A stretch of DNA of 13,105 nucleotides from DASQVO01 sp035640715 (GTDB taxonomy: Bacteria; Actinomycetota; Actinomycetes; Streptosporangiales; Streptosporangiaceae), in NCBI GenBank assembly GCA_035640715.1, contig DASQVO010000138.1:1-13105 (forward strand), in the 5' to 3' direction. The notes beneath the pieces were generated by a model. That model had not been told where the DNA came from. It saw nothing but the letters and a program-made list of their open reading frames with translations, and searched no databases. This document shows positions 4,949-12,940 of this stretch, one piece after another (position 1 is the stretch's first letter; every line of letters begins with the position of its first letter). A program made the translations under genes and the position numbers.

Positions 4949-7273
4949 TTGAGCATGAGCACCACGCAGAGGTCAGGAATCCCGGCTGAGCCGGGCCAGA
5001 GCGTGGAACTGTCGATCGGCGGGATGACCTGCGCCTCGTGCGCGGCACGGATCGAGAAGAAGCTCAACAAGCTCGAGGGCGTCATCGCTACGGTCAACTT
5101 CGCCACGGAGAAGGCCCGGGTCACCTTCCCCGGCACGGTCAGCCCCGATGACCTGATCTCGGTCATCGAGCAGACCGGGTACAGCGCCGCCGTGCCCGCC
5201 CCGCCGTCGGCCGCTGCGCCGTCCGGGACCGCGCCGGAACAGGCGGCACCTGATGAGACGGCCGCGCTGCGGCAGCGGCTGCTGATCTCACTGGCGCTGG
5301 CCGTCCCGGTGGTCGTGCTGGCGATGATTCCGGCGTGGCAGTTCCGCAACTGGCAGTGGCTGTCGCTGACCCTGGCCGCGCCAGTAGCGGTGTGGGGCGC
5401 CTGGCCGTTCCACCGCGCGGCGCTCACAAACGCACGCCATCGCGCCGCGACCATGGACACCCTGATCTCCGTCGGGGTGACGGCCGCCTTCGTGTGGTCG
5501 CTGTACGCGCTGTTCTTCGGGAACGCCGGACAGCCCGGAATGCGGATGAGCTTCACCCTGCTCGCGCATCACGCCGGGACGGCTGATATCTACCTGGACG
5601 CCGCCGCCGGGGTCACCGTGCTGATCCTTTTGGGTCGCTACTTCGAGGCCCGTGCCAAGCGGCGGTCCGGCGCGGCGCTGCGGGCGCTGGCCTCCCTCGG
5701 CGCCAAGGACGCCGCCGTTCTGCGAGACGGCCGCGAGATCCGTGTCCCGGTGGAGCAGCTTGCAGCCGGTGACCTCTTCGTGGTCCGGCCGGGAGAGAAG
5801 ATCGCCACCGACGGGGTCGTCGAATCCGGCAGCTCCGCGGTGGATACCTCTATGCTCACCGGCGAGCCGGTCCCCGCCGAGGTCACCGCGGGGGATGCGG
5901 TGACTGGCGGCTGCGTGAACACCAGCGGTCGGCTGGTGGTCCGCGCTACCCGCGTCGGCGCCGATACCCAGCTCGCCCAGATCACCCGGCTCGTGGAAGA
6001 CGCGCAGAACGGCAAGGCGCCCGTGCAGCGGCTCGCCGACCGGGTCTCCGCGGTCTTCGTCCCCGTCGTCATCGGCATCGCAGTCGCGACCCTGCTTGCC
6101 TGGCTGGCGGCCGGGCAATCGCCAGGCGCGGCGTTCACCGCCGCAGTCGCTGTACTGATCATCGCCTGCCCGTGCGCGATGGGCCTGGCCACCCCGACCG
6201 CGCTGCTGGTCGGCACCGGCCGCGGCGCCCAGCTCGGCATCCTGATCAAGGGCCCCGAGGTACTCGAATCGACCCGCACCATCGACACGATCGTGCTGGA
6301 CAAGACCGGCACCATCACCACCGGCCGGATGAGCCTGGCCGACGTGGTTCCCGCGCCCGGTGAAGACCCCGATGAGCTGTTGCGGCTGGCTGGAGCCGTC
6401 GAGGACGCCTCCGCGCACCCGATCGCCACCGCGATCGCCGACGGTGCCCGCCAGCGGCTCGGGCCGGACCTGCCCGCTGTGGATGACTTCACCAGTCACC
6501 AGGGTCTCGGCGTCTCCGCTGGTGCTGACGGGCACGCGGTCGTGGTTGGCCGCGCCGGCTGGCTGGAGGCCGAATGGGCGCAGCCCGTCCCGGCCGCCCT
6601 GGCCGACCGGGCAGCCGAAGCCGAGGCAGCCGGGCAGACTGCGGTGTTCGCCGGCTGGGACGGACACATCCGCGGCATCCTCATCGTCACCGACACGGTC
6701 AAGCCCACCTCCGCCGAAGCGGTCGCCACGCTGCGCGGCATGGGCCTTCGTCCGGTGCTGCTCACCGGCGACAACGCCCGTGCCGCCCGTGCCGTCGCCG
6801 GCCAGGTCGGCATCGACGAGGTCATCGCCGGGGTCCTGCCTGCCGGCAAAGCCGCAGCCATCAAAGAGCTCCAGGCCTCCGGGCGGGTGGTGGCCATGGC
6901 CGGCGACGGTGTCAACGACGCCGCCGCCCTCGCCCAGGCCGACCTCGGCCTGGCTATGGGCACCGGCACCGACGCCGCGATCGAAGCCAGCGACCTGACC
7001 CTGGTCCGCGGCGACCTGCGCGCCGTGCCCGACGCGATCGGTCTGTCCCGACGCACACTCGCAACCATCAAAGTCAACCTGTTCTGGGCTTTCGCCTACA
7101 ACGTCGCCGCCATCCCGCTAGCCGCGGCCGGATTCCTCAACCCGCTGATCGCCGGAGCCGCCATGGCCTTCAGCTCGGTGTTCGTGGTCACCAACAGCCT
7201 CCGGCTGCGCCGCTGTAGTGGGAGAACCTCAGGTCGTACTGGCGGCCGTGTCCTCACATGGTCAGCCGGATGA
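4949..7273 (+). CDS. copA: Cu(I)-exporting P1B-type ATPase CopA (first copy)
   Basis: From TTG 4949 the protein has 774 residues, normal for CopA. Order of parts: one HMA domain (GGMTCASC, C28/C31), the first membrane helices, the actuator domain with TGEP, the CPC motif in the transport helix (407-409), DKTGT with phosphorylated D451, the N-domain SAHP (HP intact), GDGVND (652-657), and the last helices with YN and MAFSS. CPC, YN and MxxSS are the Cu(I)-specific P1B-1 signature. It pumps Cu(I) out of the cytosol using ATP and takes it from CopZ. TTG 4949 lies ten bases after AAGGAG. ATG 4955 is almost equally possible but sits 16 bases from that site. The last 20 or so residues after NSLRLRR are not conserved, and the 3' end overlaps the convergent lipoprotein gene by 12 bases. 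Confidence 0.93.
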   Translation: MSMSTTQRSGIPAEPGQSVELSIGGMTCASCAARIEKKLNKLEGVIATVNFATEKARVTFPGTVSPDDLISVIEQTGYSAAVPAPPSAAAPSGTAPEQAAPDETAALRQRLLISLALAVPVVVLAMIPAWQFRNWQWLSLTLAAPVAVWGAWPFHRAALTNARHRAATMDTLISVGVTAAFVWSLYALFFGNAGQPGMRMSFTLLAHHAGTADIYLDAAAGVTVLILLGRYFEARAKRRSGAALRALASLGAKDAAVLRDGREIRVPVEQLAAGDLFVVRPGEKIATDGVVESGSSAVDTSMLTGEPVPAEVTAGDAVTGGCVNTSGRLVVRATRVGADTQLAQITRLVEDAQNGKAPVQRLADRVSAVFVPVVIGIAVATLLAWLAAGQSPGAAFTAAVAVLIIACPCAMGLATPTALLVGTGRGAQLGILIKGPEVLESTRTIDTIVLDKTGTITTGRMSLADVVPAPGEDPDELLRLAGAVEDASAHPIATAIADGARQRLGPDLPAVDDFTSHQGLGVSAGADGHAVVVGRAGWLEAEWAQPVPAALADRAAEAEAAGQTAVFAGWDGHIRGILIVTDTVKPTSAEAVATLRGMGLRPVLLTGDNARAARAVAGQVGIDEVIAGVLPAGKAAAIKELQASGRVVAMAGDGVNDAAALAQADLGLAMGTGTDAAIEASDLTLVRGDLRAVPDAIGLSRRTLATIKVNLFWAFAYNVAAIPLAAAGFLNPLIAGAAMAFSSVFVVTNSLRLRRCSGRTSGRTGGRVLTWSAG

Positions 7274-8422
7274 GCCGTACTGGATCGGCACCTTGATGAC
7301 CTGCGTCTTGGCCCATCTGGCCGGGCCACCGGTGAGCTGCCAGGCGGTCAGGGTGCTGCCGTCGGCGGCGAGCGCGTCTGCCGTGCCGGCGGCGGGCAGA
7401 GCCAGGGTAACGGTCCGTCCCGGGGGCAGTGTGGGGAGCGACCGCCAGGAGGCTCCGGGGCCGGCGAGGGTCTCCCCGCGGTTGCCGTTCAGGACGATGG
7501 CCGTGGCGCCGCCCTCGCCGAAGGACACGGATATCACATGTGAGCCGCCGAGCTTGAGGGCGGGGGACAGGCTCCAGTGCTGGCCGCCGTCGCTCGTCCA
7601 GGCCGAGAGCAGGCTCGCCGACGGCCCGCTGCCCACCTCCAGCAGCGCCACGTCACTGCTGCCCGTCCGGCTCAGCCGGAGCACCCGCACGCGCTGCCCG
7701 GCCAGCGAGGCGGGCAGCGCCGGGCCAGCCGGGCGCCATGACCCGCTGGTGTCGGCGAAGACTCCGACGGTACCGGCGTGGGCGCATGTCCCAGCCAGCA
7801 GCGGCGCCCCGGCCGGGGTGTAGGCGGCGGCGGTGAGCCCGGCCAGGGCGCAGTTCCGGCCCGCCGGGGTGGCAGCGAGAGCGTGCTCGCTGGTCAGCGT
7901 GGTCCAGCCGGCGCCAGAGGGCCCGGCGGATCCGGCGATGCTGACCTGCTGGTCCTGGCCGAGGGCGATCAGGTGGCCGTCGGGGGCGGCGGCGAGCGCG
8001 TCCGGGACGTCCGCGAGGCCGGAGGTGGGCGGGAGCGTGGCCCAGTTGCGGCCGCCGTCATGGGTGGTGATGATCGCGGAGAAGGAAAGGTACAGGCTGG
8101 GGCGCTCCCCGGTGATGAGCCCCTGGCCGGCCTGCCCGGCCAGGATGAGCGCGCCGTTGGTCGCGATGTCCGGCGGGGTCTGCAGGGACCAGCGGGTACC
8201 GCCAGCGGGGAGCAGGAACAGCTGCCAGAACAGGTTCGGCCCCGACGCCGCGCCCATCGGGACCGCCGCCCAGGTCGCACCCGGGCCCGTCTCCGCAGTG
8301 GTGAGCGAGAGCGGCACGGGGGCGGAGGAGTTCCCGGCTTCCGTTCGGCTGGAGACGCTGCCGCACCCGGCGGCCAGGATCGCGACCGCCAAGGCCGCTG
8401 CCGCGCGCCAGGACCTGGTCAT
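7262..8422 (-). CDS. BNR/Asp-box beta-propeller-like lipoprotein
   Basis: This is a 386-residue exported protein. MTRSWR and a hydrophobic stretch lead to the lipobox LAAGC with lipidated C20, so it is anchored on the outer face of the membrane. Two Asp-box motifs, THDGGRNW (120-127) and TSDGGQHW (276-283), and the repeated W-strand pattern indicate a BNR/sialidase-like or YCF48-like beta-propeller. No sialidase arginine triad is evident, so enzymatic function should not be assumed. C191 and C213 could pair. The start ATG 8422 overlaps the stop of the upstream SCO1-fusion gene as ATGA, implying translational coupling and a shared role, perhaps in assembling or sensing copper proteins outside the cell. 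A longer frame upstream to 8833 is a shadow of the SCO domain. Its 3' end overlaps copA. Confidence 0.8.
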   Translation of the reverse strand: MTRSWRAAAALAVAILAAGCGSVSSRTEAGNSSAPVPLSLTTAETGPGATWAAVPMGAASGPNLFWQLFLLPAGGTRWSLQTPPDIATNGALILAGQAGQGLITGERPSLYLSFSAIITTHDGGRNWATLPPTSGLADVPDALAAAPDGHLIALGQDQQVSIAGSAGPSGAGWTTLTSEHALAATPAGRNCALAGLTAAAYTPAGAPLLAGTCAHAGTVGVFADTSGSWRPAGPALPASLAGQRVRVLRLSRTGSSDVALLEVGSGPSASLLSAWTSDGGQHWSLSPALKLGGSHVISVSFGEGGATAIVLNGNRGETLAGPGASWRSLPTLPPGRTVTLALPAAGTADALAADGSTLTAWQLTGGPARWAKTQVIKVPIQYGSSG

Positions 8423-10287
8423 GAGGCCCGCAGTAGCTGGGTGGCCGCGCCCGCCAGCTCGGCCGCGAACGATGACTGGGTGGCTACCGTGCCCGGCCCG
8501 GGATCGAAGGCCAGTTCCTGGCGCAGGTGCCCGGTCTGGTCGATAACGAAGGCGATGTCGTTGTGCGCGAGCATCGCGCCGCCGGGGGCGGTTTCCGAGG
8601 TGATGCCGTAGTTGCGGTAGACCTGCCGCAGGCGGGCGGGGCTGCCGGTCAGGTACAGCCAGTTCGGGACGTCGGCCAGGCCTTCCTGGCGGTCGAACGC
8701 CTGGGTGTAGGTCAGCTCGTTGTAGAGCGGGTTGACGTCGACGGCGACCAGCTCGACCTGGCGCGTGTTCGCGCCGAGGAGCTGGCCGGCCTGCCGGAAT
8801 TCCTGCGCGACGAGCGGGCAGTCGGACACGCACACCGGGTCGAGGAAGGTCAGCAGCACCACCTTGCCGTGCAGGCTGGACAGCGGCACCTGCCGGCCGC
8901 GGGTGTCAGTGAGGGTGAAACCCGGCGCCGGGGCGTCGATGGGGCTGGTGGTCCCGTCGATGGCCTGCGCGAGGATGGTGCTGGCGGCCGGGGTGGCCTG
9001 TGCGGCCGCCATCGGGGCGGCACCCAGGATGATCACGCCGACCGCGCCGAGCGAGACCATGCTTCCCGGGCTGGCCGTCGTCAGCGACCGCCGCACCGCG
9101 GCCGGGCGCAGCCGCTCACGCCAGCTGGCCCCGGGCCCGGCGAGGACCTCTGCTTCGCCCGCATCCGGCTCCGCCGTGGCGGGTGCCGCCGCGACCTCGG
9201 GGACGCGGGTGAGGGCGAGGTAGCCGCCGACCGCCAGCAGCGCCATCGGGATCATGCTGTTCGGGTCGGTGCCCAGGCCGCCGAAAAAGCCGAAGTCCTC
9301 GATCAGCACCCAATCCGCCAGGCACACCGTGATGAACACGGCCAGGGCCGGGCGGGTCACCGCGGGCCGGCCGGACAAGAACGCCAGGCCGATGACCGCG
9401 AGCGCGACCACGACGAAGAGGTTGACCGCGAAGCCGTGCGCCCCGACGAAGCCGCCGAAGCCCGACACCAGGGCCGAGGTGACATGAGGCTGCGGTGTCT
9501 TGGCCATCGACTGGACCATGCCGGTGAGGGTGCCCGGCTGGCCGCCGGAGGTGCCCTGCCAGAACCCGCGGCCCGGCCAGGCCTGCAGGGCCGCCATGCC
9601 GGCCAGGAACAGCCCGAACCCGGCCAGGACCGCTTGGCCCAGCCGCGGCGTCCGCCAGCTCCGCTCCGGCAGCGCGATGAGGGCCCCGGCGGCGCAGTAG
9701 ATGGCCGCCGCGCCGGGGGCGCCGAACAGCCACGTCAGACCGGGGGCGAAGATCCCGCCGAACGACTCGCCGAACACCCAGACGATCAGGCCCCAGCCCA
9801 CGCTGGCCAGCCCGGCCAGCCGGGACGCGGTGCCCCGCGGCGCGGCCAGCAGCCACAGCCCGATCCCGGCCTGGATCCACACCGTGGCCGCCCCGGCCTG
9901 GATCGGATGGTAGGACCACGTGGTGCCCGCCCAGCTGACCAGGTGCTGGACCCAGGACGGCGAACTGGCCGCGGTCGGCTCCATGACCTGCGAGGGCAGG
10001 CCCGCGGCCATCCCTGGCTGCGCCTGGAGCAGCCCGTCGAACAGCCACAGCAGCCCGAAGCCGATCCGCAGCACCTGGCGCCCGGCCGGCTCGGGCCCGG
10101 CGGCGCGGCCCGGCCTCGCCACCTCGCCGGGCGTGGCGGCAGACCGCTGCTGGTGGACGCTGACCCAGACAATTGAGAGCACCGCGAAGATCGCCAGGGC
10201 GATCATGCCCTGGTGCAGCAGCGCCGCGCGGAACGCGGCGACAACTGTGGGATCATCAACGTTCAGGCCGCTGTTCATCCCGGGCAT
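8419..10287 (-). CDS. polytopic membrane domain fused to SCO1/SenC copper-binding domain
   Basis: The protein has 622 residues. Residues 1-360 hold about nine hydrophobic segments (roughly 24-44, 72-95, 128-149, 156-178, 183-205, 216-236, 284-304, 312-329, 345-360). Motifs such as LLWLFDGLLQAQPGM and VWVFGESFGGIF match an uncharacterised actinobacterial membrane family as I remember it. A charged linker and a further segment (about 408-428) lead to a thioredoxin-fold SCO domain (450-622) with CVSDC (C486, C490) and H575, the Cu ligands of SCO1. SCO proteins deliver copper to the CuA site of cytochrome oxidase or manage thiol redox, outside the membrane. All three ligands are present. GGAGG lies 12 bases before ATG 10287. 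ATG 10278 is an alternative. It is first gene of a two-gene unit, divergent from the second copA. Confidence 0.85.
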   Translation of the reverse strand: MPGMNSGLNVDDPTVVAAFRAALLHQGMIALAIFAVLSIVWVSVHQQRSAATPGEVARPGRAAGPEPAGRQVLRIGFGLLWLFDGLLQAQPGMAAGLPSQVMEPTAASSPSWVQHLVSWAGTTWSYHPIQAGAATVWIQAGIGLWLLAAPRGTASRLAGLASVGWGLIVWVFGESFGGIFAPGLTWLFGAPGAAAIYCAAGALIALPERSWRTPRLGQAVLAGFGLFLAGMAALQAWPGRGFWQGTSGGQPGTLTGMVQSMAKTPQPHVTSALVSGFGGFVGAHGFAVNLFVVVALAVIGLAFLSGRPAVTRPALAVFITVCLADWVLIEDFGFFGGLGTDPNSMIPMALLAVGGYLALTRVPEVAAAPATAEPDAGEAEVLAGPGASWRERLRPAAVRRSLTTASPGSMVSLGAVGVIILGAAPMAAAQATPAASTILAQAIDGTTSPIDAPAPGFTLTDTRGRQVPLSSLHGKVVLLTFLDPVCVSDCPLVAQEFRQAGQLLGANTRQVELVAVDVNPLYNELTYTQAFDRQEGLADVPNWLYLTGSPARLRQVYRNYGITSETAPGGAMLAHNDIAFVIDQTGHLRQELAFDPGPGTVATQSSFAAELAGAATQLLRAS

Positions 10288-10588
10288 GACGTCCGCAAAC
10301 CTCCAGAGGACTCAGGGCATTAACGGGCTCATGCCGTCTGGCACGCCGATGATGTCACCGTAAGGCCGGGTACCGCCTGGCGCGGCAGAGCATGAGGAAA
10401 ATGTCATCTTCGGCCGTGCCCGCGGGACCGTGGGAGCGATGCCAGCGTACAACTACGACCCGTCGTACATGGCGCGAGGCCAAGTATTTATCATCGTGCT
10501 GAAGCAGCCCCCGGCGCGATCCGGAGCAGCCGGGCTTGCGGACATCGGGCCAGGCGGCCCGGCGAACCCTGGAAGGCGGGCGCGGGAG
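10288..10588. promoter_or_regulatory. divergent promoter region between SCO fusion gene and second copA
   Basis: These 301 bp should hold the promoters of both divergent genes. The clearest element is the perfect dyad TACGAC-CC-GTCGTA (10454-10467), followed by an AT-rich patch (AAGTATTTATCAT, 10482-10494). No ATACCC/GGGTAT CsoR-type site is seen, so control may differ from the first copper operon. The copA frame is open up to GTG 10430, and that extension would cross the dyad; its codon bias is weaker and it is not like CopA, so I treat it as untranslated. No terminator was found. Confidence 0.5.
10454..10467. promoter_or_regulatory. 6-2-6 palindrome, candidate operator
   Basis: TACGAC and its exact reverse complement GTCGTA flank CC. 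It lies 122 bp before the chosen copA start and 167 bp upstream of the SCO fusion start, so it could control either or both directions. No regulator is assigned. Confidence 0.45.
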
Positions 10589-12922
10589 ATGCTTTCGCCA
10601 TTGCGCGCCGAGGCGGCCACGCCGGCCATGCGGGATGTCGAGCTTTCGATCGAGGGGATGAGCTGCGCGGCGTGCGCGGTGCGGATCGAGAAGAAGCTCA
10701 ACAAGCTGGACGGCGTTTCGGCGTCGGTGAACTACGCGACGGCCACGGCACGGGTTACCGCACCGTCCAGCGTTTCGGTGCAGCTGCTCGCGGACGTGGT
10801 CGAGGCGGCCGGATACGCCGCCAGAGGCGGTGGCGAACCTGCTGCGGGTGATGAGGACGAGGCATCGGCCGACCGGCACGCCGCCGACCTGCGGCGCCGG
10901 CTGATCGTGGCCCTGGTTTTCTTCATCCCGCTGACCGACCTGTCGCTGGCGCTGTCGCTGGTCCCGTCGATCCGGTTTCCGGGCTGGCAGTGGGCGCTGG
11001 TCGGCTGTGCCGCACCGGTGGCGTTGTGGTGCGCGTGGCCGTTTCACCGGGCCGCGCTGAAGAATGCCCGGCATGGCTCGTCCTCGATGGACACGCTGGT
11101 CTCGCTGGGCATCATCGCGGCCTGCGGGTGGTCGGTCTACGCCATGTTCTTCCTCGACCGCGGCGGGCGGGGTGAGAGCGTGCTCGGCCAGCTCATCCAC
11201 GCCTCCGGCGGGGGGATCTACCTGGAGACCGCCGCTACGGTCACCACGTTCCTGCTGGGCGGCCGGCTGTATGAGGCGCGTGCCCGGCGGACCGCGGGTG
11301 AGGCCATGCGCGAGCTGGCGGCCGCGGGCGCGAAGGACGTCTGCCTGCTCGATCCGGACGGGGCCGAGCATCAGGTCCCGGCCAGCCGGCTGCGGCCCGG
11401 GGACATGTTCGTGGTGCGGCCGGGGGAGACCATCGCCGCGGACGGGGAGGTGCTGTTCGGCCAGTCGGCGGTGGACCGGTCCATGATGACCGGTGAATCG
11501 GTGCCCGCCGAGGCTGCCGAGGGTGACAGTGTGATTGGCGGGACCGTGGCGCTGACCGGACGGCTGGTTGTCCGGGCGGTCAAGGTCGGCCAGGACACCC
11601 AGCTCGCGCACCTGATCCGGCTGGTCGAGCAGGCGCAGGCGCAGAAGGCGGCCATTCAGCGGCTGGCGGACCGGGTCTGCGGGGTGTTCGTCCCCGCCGT
11701 CCTGGCCTTCGCGGGTCTCACCCTGGCCGGGTGGCTGCTGGCCGGCAGCCCCGCCGGGCACGCGTTCAGCGCCGGGCTGGCGGTCCTGATCATCGCGTGC
11801 CCGTGCGCGATGGGGCTGGCGACTCCGGCGGCGCTGGTGGCGGCCTGCGGGCGGGGGGCCCGGCTCGGGATCTTCATCAAGGGCTACCAGGCGCTGGAGG
11901 CCTCCCGGTCGATCGAGGTGGTGGTGCTGGACAAGACCGGGACCGTCACCACCGGCCGGATGTCGCTGACCGGCGTGCAGCCGGCCGGCGGTGTCAGCCG
12001 CGCGGACCTCCTCCGCTATGCGGGCGCCGTCGAGCAGGCCTCCGAGCATGCGGTGGCCGCGGCGATCAGTTCGGCCGCGGCCACGGAGGCCGGGCCGCTG
12101 CCGCAGGCCGAGGCCTTCAAGGCGCTGCCGGGGCTCGGCGCACGCGGGACCGTCGGCGGCCGTGAGGTCATCGTGGGGCGCGAAAAGCTGTTTGCCGAAC
12201 GGGGGATCGGTGTCCCTTCCGGCCTCGCCGCGCAGTGCCGGGCGTGGGAGCAGGCTGGCTGCACGACGGTGCTGATCGGCTGGGACGGCGCGGTCCGGGG
12301 CGCTGTCGCGGTCGCCGACACCGTCAAGCCGTCGGCGGCCGCCGCCGTCGCCGAGCTGCGCGGGCTCGGGCTGCACCCGATTCTGCTGACCGGGGATAAC
12401 GAGGCCACTGCCCGGGCAGTAGCGGCCGCCGCCGGGATCGATGAGGTCATCGCCGGGACGCTGCCCGCCGGCAAGGCCGCCGTCATCAGGGATCTCCAAG
12501 CGCGGGGGCGTTCGGTGGCCATGGTGGGGGACGGCGTCAACGACGCGCCCGCGCTGGCCGCAGCCGATCTCGGGCTGGCGCTCGGCTCCGGCACCGACGT
12601 CGCGGTCTGCGCCGCCGACCTGATCCTGCTCCGCGATGACCTCCAGGTCGTCGCGGACGCGATCAAGCTGGCGCGCGGCACGTTCCGCACCATCCGGCGC
12701 AATCTCGCCTGGGCGTTCGGCTACAACCTGGTGGCCCTGCCGTTCGCCGCGCTCGGCTTCCTCAACCCGATCGTCGCCTCGGCCGCGATGACCCTGTCCT
12801 CGGTTTTCGTCGTATGGAACAGCCTGCGGCTCCAGCGATTCCGCATCCGCGACGCCGTGCCGCACGGGCGGGCCGTACCAGCCCGCCCGGTACCGGCAGC
12901 GTCCCAGGGCCGGGCTGCGTGA
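10589..12922 (+). CDS. copA: Cu(I)-exporting P1B-type ATPase CopA (second copy)
   Basis: From ATG 10589 the protein has 777 residues, close in length to the first CopA. It has one HMA domain (GMSCAACA, C26/C29), TGES in the actuator, CPC (404-406), DKTGT with D448, GDGVND (647-652), and YN plus MTLSS in the last helices, so the Cu(I)-selective signature is complete. The N-domain has SEHA where the family has HP: the ATP-contacting His is kept, the Pro is replaced. GGAAGG lies 12 bases before ATG 10589; ATG 10628, directly before the HMA domain, is an alternative. No chaperone gene follows; a broken csoR does. The last 25 residues are non-conserved and Arg/Pro-rich. It is a diverged paralogue, perhaps for a different copper flux or for supplying cuproproteins, as in FixI/CtpA-type pumps; the SCO neighbour would fit that, by inference. 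Confidence 0.92.
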   Translation: MLSPLRAEAATPAMRDVELSIEGMSCAACAVRIEKKLNKLDGVSASVNYATATARVTAPSSVSVQLLADVVEAAGYAARGGGEPAAGDEDEASADRHAADLRRRLIVALVFFIPLTDLSLALSLVPSIRFPGWQWALVGCAAPVALWCAWPFHRAALKNARHGSSSMDTLVSLGIIAACGWSVYAMFFLDRGGRGESVLGQLIHASGGGIYLETAATVTTFLLGGRLYEARARRTAGEAMRELAAAGAKDVCLLDPDGAEHQVPASRLRPGDMFVVRPGETIAADGEVLFGQSAVDRSMMTGESVPAEAAEGDSVIGGTVALTGRLVVRAVKVGQDTQLAHLIRLVEQAQAQKAAIQRLADRVCGVFVPAVLAFAGLTLAGWLLAGSPAGHAFSAGLAVLIIACPCAMGLATPAALVAACGRGARLGIFIKGYQALEASRSIEVVVLDKTGTVTTGRMSLTGVQPAGGVSRADLLRYAGAVEQASEHAVAAAISSAAATEAGPLPQAEAFKALPGLGARGTVGGREVIVGREKLFAERGIGVPSGLAAQCRAWEQAGCTTVLIGWDGAVRGAVAVADTVKPSAAAAVAELRGLGLHPILLTGDNEATARAVAAAAGIDEVIAGTLPAGKAAVIRDLQARGRSVAMVGDGVNDAPALAAADLGLALGSGTDVAVCAADLILLRDDLQVVADAIKLARGTFRTIRRNLAWAFGYNLVALPFAALGFLNPIVASAAMTLSSVFVVWNSLRLQRFRIRDAVPHGRAVPARPVPAASQGRAA
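12866..12888 (+). other. GC-rich hairpin in the 3' end of the second copA
   Basis: GGGCGGGC (12866-12873) and GCCCGCCC (12881-12888) form an 8-bp perfect stem with a 7-nt loop, about 30 bases before the copA stop. It falls in the unconserved C-terminal tail. It could act as an intragenic terminator or may just reflect GC richness. Confidence 0.4.
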
Positions 12923-12940
12923 AAACAGCCGATCTGTCAC

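Noticed and set aside
5048..5073. 26-bp identity between the two copA genes (5048-5073 and 10682-10707)
   Set aside because: It encodes the same conserved IEKKLNKL helix with biased codons; no identity extends into silent or flanking positions, so it is not evidence of a mobile repeat or recent gene conversion.
5288..6667. 459-codon open frame opposite the first copA
   Set aside because: Same reasoning: a compositional shadow of conserved ATPase sequence.
7457..7483. Shared LAGPGASWR in the lipoprotein and in the linker of the SCO fusion
   Set aside because: A nine-residue match in low-complexity Ala/Gly/Pro contexts with differing codons is likely chance.
8423..8833. Upstream extension of the lipoprotein frame to 8833
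   Set aside because: It overlaps the SCO domain in another frame, while ATG 8422 gives a perfect lipoprotein signal peptide and an ATGA junction.
8527..10176. 549-codon open frame on the plus strand opposite the SCO fusion
   Set aside because: It is the shadow of a real gene: low-complexity Arg/Gly/Ala-rich sequence with no recognisable motif, while the minus strand has helices and a complete SCO domain.
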